DNA of 64,000 nucleotides from Okapia johnstoni (lineage: Eukaryota > Chordata > Mammalia > Artiodactyla > Giraffidae). The notes under the pieces were generated by a model. That model did no database searches. It saw only the letters and a list, made by a program, of their open reading frames with translations, and was not told the origin of the DNA. Each line of letters begins with the position of its first letter. The stretch's first letter is position 1. The stretch spans positions 21,771,001 to 21,835,000 of the forward strand of contig CM044306.1 of NCBI GenBank assembly GCA_024291935.2, written 5' to 3'. Both the position numbers and the translations under genes were made by a program. Positions 1 to 10,407 of the stretch are shown here, in pieces.

Positions 1-120
1 GCAAGTGTCTTTTAATTTCACGGCTGCAGTCACCGTTTCCGAAGTGATTTTGGAGCCCAAGAAAATAAAATCTGTCACTGCTTCCATTTTTTTCCCCTTC
101 TATTTGCCATGAAGTGATGG
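1..120 (-). mobile_element. BovB LINE fragment (RT 3' part)
   Basis: The sequence matches the same part of the BovB reverse-transcriptase region seen at 8030-8130 and 8920-9030, read on the minus strand. It is cut by the window edge on the left and ends near 120, just before an (AAT)n run. It is diverged and not coding. Confidence 0.85.
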
Positions 121-138
121 GAATGGATGGTACCATCA

Positions 139-156
139 AATAATAATAATAATAAT
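139..156. repeat. (AAT)n microsatellite
   Basis: Six AAT units at the 5' end (element sense) of the BovB fragment. Confidence 0.9.
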
Positions 157-925
157 GTATCAATATTGGTTCATTAATTATAACAAATATAAGATATTAA
201 TAATAGGGGAAATGAGTTTGAGGATATAAAAGAATTCTTTGTACTAGCTTCACAATTTTTCTATAAATTTAAAAATGTTCTTTACTTTAAAAAATGGATT
301 AGAAGGAAATAAATCCTTCATGGGAATGTATTTCAGTCATAAATTATCCACGACTTATTCAACTGAAAGAAGATGAATGGATATTTTTTCCCATGTTAGA
401 ACATATCCATATTCACAATTACTTTTAGAATTTTGGTTTAAATATCTGATAAAGTGAAAACATGATTTTTAAAAGTCATACTTAATGCTAAACGTTGTAA
501 CTAGCACACTTCACCAAAACCTAAAATTTTAAACGAGAGAGCTATCTAATTGAGAAATCCCAGGAAAAGATTTTGTTCCTGTATCCTCAGTTTATAATTA
601 AGTTGTGCCTATACTAAACAAACTCCCAAGATAAAAGACTTAGGATTTACAAACTACATAAACTGGAAAAACTGTCTTGCCAAAATAATTTATTAGACGT
701 TCTTAAAACTATGATGGCTTCTAATACTTTCAAATATAAAATGATTTCCAATAAACATTTTAGAAGTTCATAAAGCAAGGTATTATTGCATATTCAACTT
801 ATTTTCTCCATTATTAAGAAAGGATTGGACAGTAAAATCTGGGAATCTTAAAGGTAGATTATTCTAAATTAAAATCCAACCCCCCCCTTAATTCTTTTTG
901 CTTTTTAATAAAGTCAAATGTGCTA

Positions 926-1145
926 CCGGCCTTCTCAGGTAGTGCTAGTGGTAAAGAACTTGCCTGCCAATGCAGGAGACAGAAGAGATGCAAGTTCAAC
1001 CCTTGGGTCAGGAAGATCCCCTGGAGGAGGGCATGGCAACACACTCCAGTATTCTTGCCAGGAGAATCCCCATGTACAGAGGAGCCTGGCAGGCTACAAT
1101 CCATGGGGTCACAAAGAGTCAGACACAACTGAAGGAACTTAGCAA
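926..1145 (+). mobile_element. Bov-tA SINE
   Basis: Full-length-looking plus-strand Bov-tA. It has a tRNA-derived head with a diverged B box (GTTCAACCC), the GGAGGAGGGCATGGCAAC core, then the CAGTATTCTTGCC body and the GTCACAAAGAGTCAGACACAACTGA tail region. Several frames stay open across it by chance. Confidence 0.92.
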
Positions 1146-2939
1146 TGTGTCAAGTATGACTGGACAAAACATAATTTGCCCAATAGTCTAAAACAAATTG
1201 TTCCCATTTCAGATCTTCAATATCTCCCTTTTATGGTTAATCATTGGTAAGACTGATGTGATTCAAAATGTTTCAAAACAAATAGCATATACATGGTGGG
1301 GGAAACAACTCACATGATGTTAGTCATGATTTTCTTATACCCATAATGCCTTTTGGAAATTTCCTTCCAAAAGTTAATTAAAATATAAAGTAATCACTAG
1401 AATCAAACAACAACATTTACATGAACATGAGGATACAGGACAATGAAACTAGTTAAACAGATTTACTAAATACCCAGTTACTCTTAAGAAAACTAATACA
1501 TCTCCTGTAAATAAAGTGGCTAAAACAAGAGGCTTTCTCTGAATTACAGACTGGGTTGAAATTAACATTATCTCAGGAAAACACCAAGTAATGTCAGAAA
1601 CATGCTCTACAACCCACTGTTTCTTTAATCATGACTGAATCTTCCTAAAGAACTCTGCTACAAATCCTTCAACTTTTGAACAGAATCTTACTGTTAAGAG
1701 GACATTTGGATGGCTATAAGTTACATAAATGTTAAAGTTGAGGTCCAGATCCACTCTTTAAGGAAAAAAGGGGGTAAAAAGGGGACAACAAATAGGTAAA
1801 TTGTCTTAAACTGTCTTCAAATACAAATGTATTTTTTCTCTGAATTAAGTTAGGTTCCACCCATTTGAAATGAAATTACTACTATTAATCACTACTAATT
1901 TGGTGGATGCAAAGATCTTCAAGGTTTCTCTCAAAGCATTTTCAGTATTTAAAAATGATATCGCTTGTTTAATTCTGACTGTCTCTCAAGGAAAAAAAAA
2001 TAACCGAGAAGACCATAAAAGGGATCTATATGTTCCCTACTCTAAGAAACTGAATGAGGAAAAATATGTACATATGCATATACCGCACACCTACAAACAT
2101 GTAATGCTCTTTACTAGCCAACTAAAAATGTGCGTGTGACTCCAGGATTATTATTTAGTGTTTATATTTGTGTCCTATAGGATCATGTTGTGTTTTCAAT
2201 TGTTTCTTGATTTATTTTTACCATTACTGCACTAATTCCAACTAAGTATAGGAAGAGAGAACTTGAGATTTGAATCCAAAAGGAATTATTGCAAAAGCAG
2301 CTTGTTTTTACTGAAACTTGTTTTAGCCTCAATGCAATTCTGTATTCTCAAACCCCCTAACAATCAAAATTCTCAGAACAGCCTTAATGAAACTACTCCC
2401 TCAAGAAAACAAATATTCTGACACTATTTCTTAGGCTTCATTAAAAAAAACTAAGCAATTTTACAAATAGTACACTCAAGATATCTACTTCACTGTATAT
2501 AAATTTACTTCTCATTCCTCCAGAAAAAAAAAGTGAACTCTAGCTAATGGTGTACATGTGAAAGTGTTTATAGTGAAGTATACTGATGTATGCAACTTAC
2601 TTTGAGATGAATCAAAACAAATGAAGATGGCTTGATGAAGAGATGGATAGAAATGATAAAATGTATATCAAGTACTAATTGCAGAATCTAGGTGGTACAT
2701 ATTTGAGTCCTGACTACAATAATAAAATGGGGGGGAAAGCCTAAGGAACTTTATACTCTGACAGCTAGGAATTCTTGTAGCTTGATGAATTCAAACTAGT
2801 TTATGAATAATTATAACTTTAAGTCAGCAAAAATTACTCACATTGACATATAAAAGACATGGCATGGATTTTTTTCAAATTAGTGTAATTTCTCTACTAG
2901 TGTTCAACATTTTTCTCACTCACTGATAGAATTTACTGA

Positions 2940-3096
2940 CCAGGCACTGTATCGAGCTATGTACTCATATTTACTAATTAAACCTCGCAACTCTAGAACT
3001 ACTCTCATTTCACATGCAGAGAAATTAAATTATATGCCAAAGGTTACAAAACAAGATTAGGATTCCACTCAGATGTGACTCCAAAGCCCAAGTTCT
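2940..3096 (-). mobile_element. MIR SINE fragment
   Basis: Diverged ancient SINE on the minus strand. The order of cues fits MIR: CAGGCACTGT, then a stretch resembling 'CATTTCACATGCAGAGAAA', then 'AAGGTTACAAAACAAG', then 'ACTCCAAAGCCCAAG'. It was recognised from the consensus only. Confidence 0.65.
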
Positions 3097-3929
3097 CCTT
3101 TTGTGGAAAATGGTAAGACTACAAAGAGGGAGGTACATACACCTCATCACTTAGGAACAAAACAGTTTTCTGTAGACAATTCACTCCAACAATTAAATTT
3201 CAAACTAACATGCCTTTATCACCAAAAATATCACAGTGAAGATACTATTAGCATTTTTTAAGAGAAAGATTTTGAAAACTACTGTGGTCACAAGGTAGGT
3301 CAATGGTGATGCTTGCAAAGAAAATCAAAGTATCCTTGGAACCAATTTCTGCCAGGTTATACTATAAAAGGGAAGAACTAATCAGCTTAATTCCTACTAG
3401 AAACATCAAAGATGGGAGTCTTTTGTAAGTTAACAAAAAAAACTGTCTATTAGGAAATAAACTTACAGGTTTGGAGACACAGTGGACAACACAAATGGTA
3501 GATGACCTAGGAAAACAGTCTCAAATAACACAAATGAAATCTCCAATCAGGTCCAATGAAGCATAAAGCACTAATTCCAAAGTGATTTTTGAAAAGTTAG
3601 GACAAAGCAATCGAAATAACTGGATAAACTCTGGGAACCAGTATCAACTCCATGCACTTAGTAATCAGAAGCCTATGATTTTTCTCACACAGGAGCTTAA
3701 AGCTGAAGGTCCCAGCAGTGGAAGTACCTACCTTTAGCAGCTTTCGGCATGTGAACTCTCCTCTTCAATTCTGGGTTAAGGGGAGACCAGTCTCACCTAC
3801 ACGATGACTACCCAAGAGCAAAGTGTTCTAGACAATGCCAAACACTGGGCACAAAATGTTAACAGGTCTAATCCCCAGTTCCTCATAAGCCACAGTAGGA
3901 AAGAACAGACTGTTAGACAAATAGCTCAC

Positions 3930-4975
3930 CTGGGAAGTGGACTTCGGCTCAGAGAGCGCTTGCTCAGAAAAGGGCTGCTGGACCGCCTTCGACCGTAGGG
4001 ACTTGGTGATCTCCCACTATAAGAGCCACTCCTTTCATAGCTGGAAGAACGTCGCCGGCTATAGGGACTCACAGACCTCTGTCGTCTACTGTAGGGGCTG
4101 GGTGACCGAGTGCTGGACTGGTAGGCGGACGGCTCCTTGTAAGGTGGGCTGATTGACTGCCTTCTAGAGGTACTTCCCGGACTCTTCTTGTAGGAGTCGT
4201 AATTGCTAGAGGTGTGGGATCTCGGGGGACTAATGTCATAATCTTGGCCGTAAGAAGCTCCGGAGGGGCTATCATCTTGCTTGGGGCTGTCGGACCACTT
4301 CCGGTGGGGACTCCTGGATCTCCGTTTGGGGCTGTCCACGGTTTTGTAACTTTTGGGTGTTTCCCTTTTCCGATGACTTTTACTTCGGTCTTTGTGTCCC
4401 GACTTCAACTCACGTTCTTTCCGGGTCTTCTCCTTATGGAGTTTGGATGACCTGGATTCCTTGTTGCTGCTTTTCGAGATCTGCACCTTCCCGTGGTCAT
4501 CATTCTCCTCATTTGAACGCTTTGAACTTCCTGATATCCGGTCCTTTGTCGAGCCCGACTTGCTGGAGGTTTCCAGGTTTTTTTCTTTCTCTGTCTGTTT
4601 AGTTTTTAATAAGTCGCGGGTACGTCGGTGCTGGTGGTGACGGTGTTTATGCAGGCGGTCGCTGCGATCAGTCCCGCGACGTTCATCATTTTCCCTCCGG
4701 TCCAGTTTGAAAGCCAGGTCGTCAGAAAAGGTATCGGAATCAGAGCTAATGTCATCATATTCCACCAAAGGTTTGATAACTGTGCCCAAAGGTGCTGCTT
4801 CGGGTGTCACCAATCCCATGTCTTTGGAGTGCTTGGACTTATGCCGCTTGTGCTTCGACCCCAAACGGTGACGCTCTCTGCTGTTGGAGCTGCCACCTCC
4901 CGATGACGGCTGCAAAGTTCCAGAAGCTCCCCCACTCCCGTCCTTCTTGCCCCCATGTCTCTCTGGATTGGGCAT
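3930..4975 (-). CDS. CDK12: CDK12 coding exon 1 (N-terminal RS-rich region of the cyclin-dependent kinase 12)
   Basis: CDK12 pairs with cyclin K in the nucleus and phosphorylates the RNA polymerase II C-terminal domain. It supports elongation and expression of long DNA-repair genes. Only the first coding exon is here: 348 codons plus two bases. The protein starts MPNPERHGGKKDG, then has a Ser/Gly run (about 23-32), a basic KHKRHKSKH stretch (41-49), an acidic EYDDISSDSD patch (72-81), a His/Arg run (109-119), and RS-type repeats such as SPSPYSRR in the last third. The kinase domain lies in later exons outside the window. The start is the ATG at 4973-4975. The frame stays open upstream, but only non-ATG codons occur there. 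The exon ends CCCAG before a GTGAGC donor (3924-3929), splitting a serine codon as in the human gene. It reads away from MED1, as in other mammals. Confidence 0.97.
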
Positions 4976-5141
4976 TCCCTTTCCCCTGGCCTCAAAAAGG
5001 GGAAAAAGTTCCCCAGCACTCCAAAAAGTAACCCCCACCCTCCCCCCAGCCCCACGCCTACCAAAGCGCCCCTACAAGGGGGTGGGGAGGGAAGGGACTG
5101 TAGTCCAGGCTCCTCCTCCCTCCCGTCTCCTCAGCACCCTC

Positions 5142-5147
5142 CTACAT
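5142..5147 (-). promoter_or_regulatory. Start-stop upstream ORF (ATG-TAG) in CDK12 5' UTR
   Basis: On the minus strand an ATG is followed at once by TAG. I found no other ATG on the minus strand between 4976 and 5650. If transcription starts near 5.65 kb or further upstream and the leader is unspliced, this is the only upstream start codon, about 167 nt before the CDK12 ATG. Confidence 0.6.
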
Positions 5148-5587
5148 GAGGTGGGGGTGAAGGAGCCAGGGAAGAAATGAGAGTTCCTCAGCAGTGGAGT
5201 TGCGAGAAAACGAGTAGCTGCTCGAATCTGTTTCTCCTCCTCCCCACGCCGAGCCAATCCTCAGGCCCAGACGCCGGGGAGGTCGAAGAAGTAGGAAGCC
5301 GACGGCCCGGTGCTGTGTGGCCGACTCCGGCTCTGGGGCCCTGTGAGGACTGCGCGGGCCCTTCCCCTACCCGGTAGCCCGGCTCGGGGCGACTTCCTGT
5401 CGCTTGGGTCCCGCGGCCTAGAAGCCTCACGCCCCCTTTGTCCCTCGCTCCTGAGGGAGCCCCTTTTCTAGCTTCCGCCTCACCTAAGTACCTCACACAC
5501 TCGGCCCCTCACACAGACTCACAGTCACACACTAGGTTAAACCGAAACGGCACTAGGAGGAAGGCGGGGGGAGGGGGTAATCCCAAA

Positions 5588-5624
5588 AAATACCGCGAGA
5601 ATCTTCGGTACTCTCGCGGTATTT
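5588..5624. promoter_or_regulatory. Perfect inverted repeat with paired CGCG elements (CDK12 promoter)
   Basis: Left arm AAATACCGCGAGA (5588-5600) and right arm TCTCGCGGTATTT (5612-5624) are exact reverse complements over 13 bp, with an 11-bp spacer. Each arm holds a half of the TCTCGCGAGA-type element bound by BANP, and earlier linked to ZBTB33. The two CGCG cores start 21 bp apart, about two helical turns. Confidence 0.7.
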
Positions 5625-5665
5625 CGTGCTTCCCTTTCACCTCTCGCCGCTGCTAGCTCAAACAA

Positions 5666-5673
5666 CGCGAGAG
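5666..5673 (-). promoter_or_regulatory. CGCG element (CTCTCGCG on minus strand)
   Basis: CGCGAGAG on the plus strand, between the inverted repeat and the element at 5707. It matches eight bases of the CTCTCGCGAGAG palindrome. Confidence 0.5.
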
Positions 5674-5706
5674 CAGGTTCCCAGCCAGAGGAGCATTCCG
5701 CCAGAT

Positions 5707-5714
5707 TCTCGCGA
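5707..5714 (+). promoter_or_regulatory. CGCG element (TCTCGCGA)
   Basis: TCTCGCGA followed by TAAG. It matches eight of the ten bases of the TCTCGCGAGA motif. It is the most upstream of the four elements relative to CDK12. Confidence 0.6.
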
Positions 5715-5836
5715 TAAGAAGCGGGCTCGCCATTTGAGCAAAACTTTATTAAAACGAACCAGGGAGGATTTGTTTAATTTGAAACTTTATTGATAACTCA
5801 TTGAACAAATACATATTCCGCTTCGCCGCAAACTAA

Positions 5837-5838
<2 letters not shown>

Positions 5839-5886
<48 letters not shown>
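5839..5886. repeat. (GT)n microsatellite
   Basis: About 24 uninterrupted GT units at the edge of the CDK12 CpG island, directly abutting a Bov-tA SINE. A long pure run like this is likely length-variable. Confidence 0.95.
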
Positions 5887-5887
<1 letters not shown>

Positions 5888-6085
5888 TGCTTCGTCACTC
5901 AGTCTTGTCCGGTTCTTTGCGACCTCTTGGACTATAGCCGGCCTCTGTCCTTGGGATTCTCCAGGCGAGAATACTGGAGTGGGTAGCCATTCCTTTCTTC
6001 AGGAGATGTTCCCCACCCAGGGATCGAACCGGGGTCTCCTGCATTGCAGGTGTATCTTTAACGTCTGCGCCACCAGGGAAGCCCC
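5887..6085 (-). mobile_element. Bov-tA SINE
   Basis: Minus-strand Bov-tA: tail (CACTCAGTCTTGTCCGG) at left, body in the middle, tRNA-derived head ending CGCCACCAGGGAAGCC at right. It lies within about 150 bp of the CDK12 CpG island. Confidence 0.92.
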
Positions 6086-6317
6086 AATTTTTGCATACTC
6101 TGTACAACTTCTTTAAGTATCAGCATGTTAATATTGTCAACTGGATAAAGGGTGAATGTGGTGCTATTTCAACCCAAGTCCGTAAGTATTAACAATTCTT
6201 CCAACTTGTGTAGCCTATACAGCTACGTGCTAAATTATTACTTACTCTCAGTGTACCCTGCAAAACACGATTTGCTTCATCCCTGTCTTAAAGATAAGGA
6301 AACCAGACTCAGATGAT

Positions 6318-6405
6318 CTCACTGCCAGGACCCCGGGTTCCATCAGTGGTGGGGGAACTAGGATCCCACAAGCCATGCATCTAGGCCAAAGAAAAAGGAA
6401 GACCT
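6318..6405 (+). mobile_element. CHR-type SINE fragment
   Basis: Plus-strand piece with the order CTCACTGCC, GGGTTCCATC, GGGGGAACTAGGATCCCACAAG and an A-rich end. This is the 3' part of the artiodactyl tRNA-derived CHR family. Confidence 0.65.
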
Positions 6406-6409
6406 GACA

Positions 6410-6894
6410 ACTTCTTAATCTGTGGAAGTAAAATTAATACTTTCAAGAAAAAAGAAAGAATGAGTATAGAATTTAGTACTCGAAGGCAGGTGTGGTGACT
6501 TACTCATTGCTGCAAAAGGGCCTGGATGTGAAGGTCTCCACCAGTGTCTAACATGATGGCAGATGGCAGGAAATTTAATGAGTCAATTAGACAAGTGACT
6601 GGTCAGCCTTCTTAAACATTGCCATGAGTTCAACAAAATTACTCTGATTTTTTTTTTAATCTTTTAAATGAGATCAAGTATTTGACCCAGGATGCACCCA
6701 CAACACACAGTAAAATGGAAAAGTGGGGATGGCAGAAGGAATTGTGATGATGTGTCAAATAAAACCTTGAAGAATAAAATTCATCATCTAAATTAATCCA
6801 CTATCATATCAGCAGTAGAAACTTTCTTTATTTTTGAGTGACGGAGCTGGATTTTATTATTTTTTTGTCAAATAAATCCTTTATTTTTAATTAA
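6410..6894. other. Intergenic, no feature recognised
   Basis: AT-rich spacer between CDK12 and the first L1 pieces. No gene, RNA or repeat is clearly recognisable. Confidence 0.6.
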
Positions 6895-7035
6895 TTTATT
6901 TTTATTTGGAGAATAATTGCCTTACAGTATTGTGTTGGTTTCTGCCATACATCAACATGAGTCAGCCATAGGTATACATAGTCTCCTCCGTCTTGAACCT
7001 CCCTCTCACCTTCCACCCCGTCCCACCACTTATCA
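6895..7035 (-). mobile_element. Ruminant L1 3' end fragment
   Basis: Contains the GAGAATAATTGCCTTACAGTATTG and CTGCCATACATCAACATGAGTCAGCCATAGG cues of the ruminant L1 3' UTR, on the minus strand. It is short and 5'-truncated. Confidence 0.7.
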
Positions 7036-7152
7036 TTCCAGCAGTAGAAACTTTATTTTTTTGAAATTAATTTTTATTACATTATAGTTGCTTTATAATG
7101 TTATGTTAGTTTCTGCTGTACAGCAAAGTGAATCAGTTACATGTTTACATAT

Positions 7153-7367
7153 GTGTGTGTGTGTTAGTCGCTCAGTCGTGTCCGACTCTTTGCGACCCCG
7201 TGACTGTAGCCCGCCAGGCTCCCCTGTCTATGGGGATTCTCCAGGCAAGAATACTGGAGTGGATTGCCATTCCCTTATTCAGAGGATCTTCCCGACCCAG
7301 GGATCGAACCCTGGGTCTCCTGCATTGCAGGCCGATTCTTTACCATTTGAGCTACAGGGAAGTCCAC
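7153..7367 (-). mobile_element. Bov-tA SINE with target-site duplication
   Basis: Minus-strand Bov-tA inserted into the L1. The flanking 10-bp duplication GTTTACATAT is perfect (7143-7152 and 7368-7377). Low divergence from the consensus head (GGGATCGAACCCTGGGTCTCCTG region) suggests a fairly young copy. Confidence 0.93.
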
Positions 7368-7485
7368 GTTTACATATATCCACTCTTTTTTAGATTTCCT
7401 TCCCACTTAGGCCACCAGCCACCACTGATTAATAGGGTTCCCTGTGCTACATGGTAGGTTCTCATTAGTTATCTATTTTATACAT

Positions 7486-8220
7486 CTGTCAGATCAGTTC
7501 AGCCGCTCAGTCGTGTCCGACTCTTTGCGACCCCATGAATTGCAGCACGCCAGGCCTCCCTGTCCATCACCAACTCCCGGAGTTTACCCAAATTCATGTC
7601 CATCGAGTCGGTGATGCTATCCAACCATCTCATCCTCTGTCGTCCCCTTCTCTTCCTGCCCCCAATCCTTCCCAGAATTAGGGTCTTTTCCAATGAGTCA
7701 ACTCTTCGTGTGAGGTGGCCAAAGTATTGGAGTTTCAGCTTCAGCATCAGTCCTTCCAATGAACACCCAGGACTGATCTCCTTTAAAATGGACTGGTTGG
7801 ATCTTCTTGCAGTCCAAGGGACTCTCAAGAGTCTTCTCCAACACCACAGTTCAAAAGCATCAATTCTTCGGCGCTCAGCTTTCTTTACCGTCCAACTCTC
7901 ACGTCCATACATAACCACTGGAAAACCCATAGCCTTGACTAGACGGACCTTTGTTGGCAAAGTAATGTCTCTGCTTTTAAATATGCTATCTAGGTTGGTC
8001 ATAACCTTCCTTCCAAGGAGTAAGTGTCTTTTAATTTCATGGCTGCAATCACCATCAGCAGTGATTTTGGAGCCCAAAAATATAAAGTCTGACACTGTTT
8101 CCACTGTTTCCCCATCTATTTCCCATGAAGTGATGGGACCAGAGGCCATGATCTTAGTTTTCTGAACGTTGAGCTTTAAGCCAACTTTTTCACTATCCTC
8201 TTTCACTTTCATCAAGAATG
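7486..8220 (-). mobile_element. BovB LINE 3' end with open RT C-terminal frame
   Basis: 5'-truncated, minus-strand BovB inserted into the L1, flanked by the perfect 12-bp duplication TATTTTATACAT (7474-7485 and 8221-8232). A frame of 238 codons (8215 down to 7499) stays open and encodes the C-terminal part of the RTE-type reverse transcriptase. It includes the [20 protein letters not shown] stretch and ends [14 protein letters not shown]. No endonuclease or catalytic RT core is present, so it cannot move on its own. Confidence 0.93.
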
Positions 8221-8245
8221 TATTTTATACATAGGAATGTATATA

Positions 8246-8372
8246 TTGGAGAAGAAAATGGCAACCCATTCCAGTATTCTTGCTTGGAGAATTCCATGGA
8301 CAGAGGAGCCTGGTAGGCTACAGTTCACGAGGTCGCAAAGAGTCGGACGTGACTTAGCAACTAAATCACTAC
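8246..8372 (+). mobile_element. Bov-A type SINE half
   Basis: Plus-strand body and tail of a Bov-A/Bov-tA unit (GCAACCCATTCCAGTATTCTTGC, then AGAGTCGGACGTGACTTAGCAAC) without the tRNA-derived head. It lies between two BovB copies. Confidence 0.8.
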
Positions 8373-8391
8373 CAACACAGTGTGTATTTTG

Positions 8392-10407
8392 TTATTCAGT
8401 CACTCAGTCGTCACTCTGACTCTGCGACTGTGTGGACTGCAGCATGCCAGGCTTCCCTGTCCATCATCTCACGGAGCTTGCTCAAACTCATGTCCATCGA
8501 GTCAGTGATGCCATCAAACCACTTCATCCTCTGTCGTCCCCTTCTCCTCCTACCTTCAACCTTTCCCAGCATCAGGGTCTTTTCCAATTAGTGCTCTTCA
8601 CATCAGGTGGCCCAAGTATCGAAGCCTCAGCTTCATCATCTGTCCTTCCAATGAATATTCAGGGTTGATTTCCTTTAGGATTGACTGGTTTGATCTCCTT
8701 GTAGTCCAAGGGACTCTCAAGAGTCTTCTCCAACACCACAGTTCAAAAGCATCAGTTCTTTGGTGCTCAGCCTTCTTTATGATCCAGCTCTCACATCCAT
8801 ACCTGACTACTGGAAAAACCATAGCTTTGACTGTATGGACCTTTGTTGGCAAAGTAATATCTCTGCTTTTTAATACGCTGTCTAGGTTGGTCATAGCTTT
8901 TCTTCCAAGGAGCAAGTGTCTTTTAATTTCATGGCTGCAGTCACCATCTGCAGTGATTTTGGAGCCCAAGAAAATAAAGTCTGTCACTGTTTCCATTGTT
9001 TCCCCATCTATTTGCCATGAAGTGATGGGGCCAGATGCAATGATCTTAGTTTTTTGAATGTTGAACTTTAAGCGAGCTTTTTCATTTTCCTCTTTCACCT
9101 TCATCAAGAGGCTCTTTAGTTCCTCTTTGTTTTCTGCCATAAGGGTGGTATCATCTGCATATCTGAGGTTACTGATATTTCTCTTGGCAATCTTGATTCC
9201 ACCTTGGGATTCATCCAGCCCAGCTTTTCACATGATGTACTCTGCATAGAAGTTAAATAAGCAGGGTTATAATATACAGCCTTGGTGTACTCCTTTCCCA
9301 ATTTGGAACCAGTCTATTGTTCCATGTTCAGTTCTAACTGTTGCTTCTTGACCTGCATACTGGTTTCTCAGGAGGCAGGTAAGTTGGTCTGGTATTCCCA
9401 TCTCTTTCAGAATTTTCCACAATTTTTTTTGATCCTCACAGTCAAAGGCTTTAGCATAGTCAATGAAGCAGAAGTAGATGTTTTTCTGGAATTCTCTTGC
9501 TTTTTCTGTGATCCATCAGATGTTGGCAAGTTGATCTCTGGTTCCTCTGCCTTTTCTAAATCCAACTGGAACATCTGGAAGTTCTCGGTTCACATATTGT
9601 TGAAGCCTAACTTGGAGAATTTTGAGCATTACTTTGCTAGTGTGTGAAATGAGTGCAGTTCTGTGGTAGTTTGAACATTCTTTGGCATTGCCTTTCTTTG
9701 AGTTTGGAATGAAAATGACATTTTCCAGTCCTGTGGCCACTACTGAATTTTCCAAACTTGCTGGCATATTGAGTGCAGCACATTCACAGCATCATCTTTT
9801 AGGATTTGAAATAGCTCACTTCCACTAGTGAGCTTTCACTAGCTTCCACCAGTGAAATTCCATCACTTCTATTAGCTTTGTTCATAGTGATGCTTCCTAA
9901 GGCCCACTTGACTTCACACTCCTGGACATCTGGCTCTAGGTGAGTGACTACACCTTCGTGGTTATCTGGGTCATGAAGATCTTCTTTGTATCGTTCTGTA
10001 TATTCTTGCCACTTCTTCTTGATATCTTCTGCTTCTGTTAGGTCCATACGATTTCTGTCTTTTATTGTGCCCATCTTTGCATGAAATGTTCCCTTGGTAT
10101 CTCTAATTTTCTTGAAAAGATCTGTCTTTCCCATTCTATTGTTTTCTTCTATTTCTTTGAATTGATCACTTAGGAAGGCTTTCTTTTCTCTCCTTGCTAT
10201 TCTTTGGAACTCTGCATTCAGATGGGTATATCTTTCTTTTTCTCCTTGGCTTTTCCTTCTCTTCTTTTCTCATATATTTGTAAGGCTTCATCAGACAACC
10301 ATTTTGCCTTTTTGCATTTCTTCTTCTTGGAAATGGTTTTGATCACCGCCTCCTGTACAATATTACAAACCTCTGTCCATAGTTCATGAGGCACTCTGTC
10401 TATCAGA
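8392..10407 (-). mobile_element. BovB LINE, about 2 kb, 5'-truncated and broken
   Basis: Minus-strand BovB from its 3' end (8392) to the C-terminal part of the endonuclease region (about 10407). Frames are open in pieces: 9140-8598 (RT C-terminal part), 9767-9516 (RT fingers with VGFRKGRGTRDQLANI), 10134-9799 (linker) and 10442-10218. Frameshifts and stops separate them, so this is a dead copy. It is more diverged than the copy at 7486-8220 and contributes to the break in the same L1. Confidence 0.9.

Larger units (their letters stand above)
1..3929 (-). other. CDK12: CDK12 intron 1 (5' part, runs off the window)
   Basis: This stretch lies directly downstream of the CDK12 exon 1 splice donor on the minus strand. 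It is AT-rich and holds no CDK12 coding sequence; exon 2, which continues the RS domain, must lie beyond the left edge. Apart from the BovB piece, (AAT)n, one Bov-tA and one MIR listed separately, I see nothing recognisable in 160-925, 1150-2935 or 3100-3929. The short open frames here have no recognisable product. Confidence 0.85.
4976..5750 (-). promoter_or_regulatory. CDK12: CDK12 5' UTR and CpG-island promoter
   Basis: GC-rich, CpG-dense stretch upstream of the CDK12 ATG. CpG density is high from the exon to about 5750, then drops sharply at AT-rich DNA and a (GT)n run. There is no clear TATA box, as expected for a housekeeping-type promoter. Four CGCG-containing elements cluster at 5588-5714, which I take as the core promoter. 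The transcription start cannot be fixed from sequence. The 5' UTR would be about 0.6-0.7 kb if unspliced. Confidence 0.75.

Noticed and set aside
4976..5038. In-frame N-terminal extension of CDK12 by 21 codons
   Set aside because: The extension begins at GTG, not ATG. The ATG at 4973-4975 matches the known CDK12 start.
7596..9057. Plus-strand frames of 130-189 codons opposite BovB
   Set aside because: They are antisense shadows of the minus-strand BovB reverse transcriptase.
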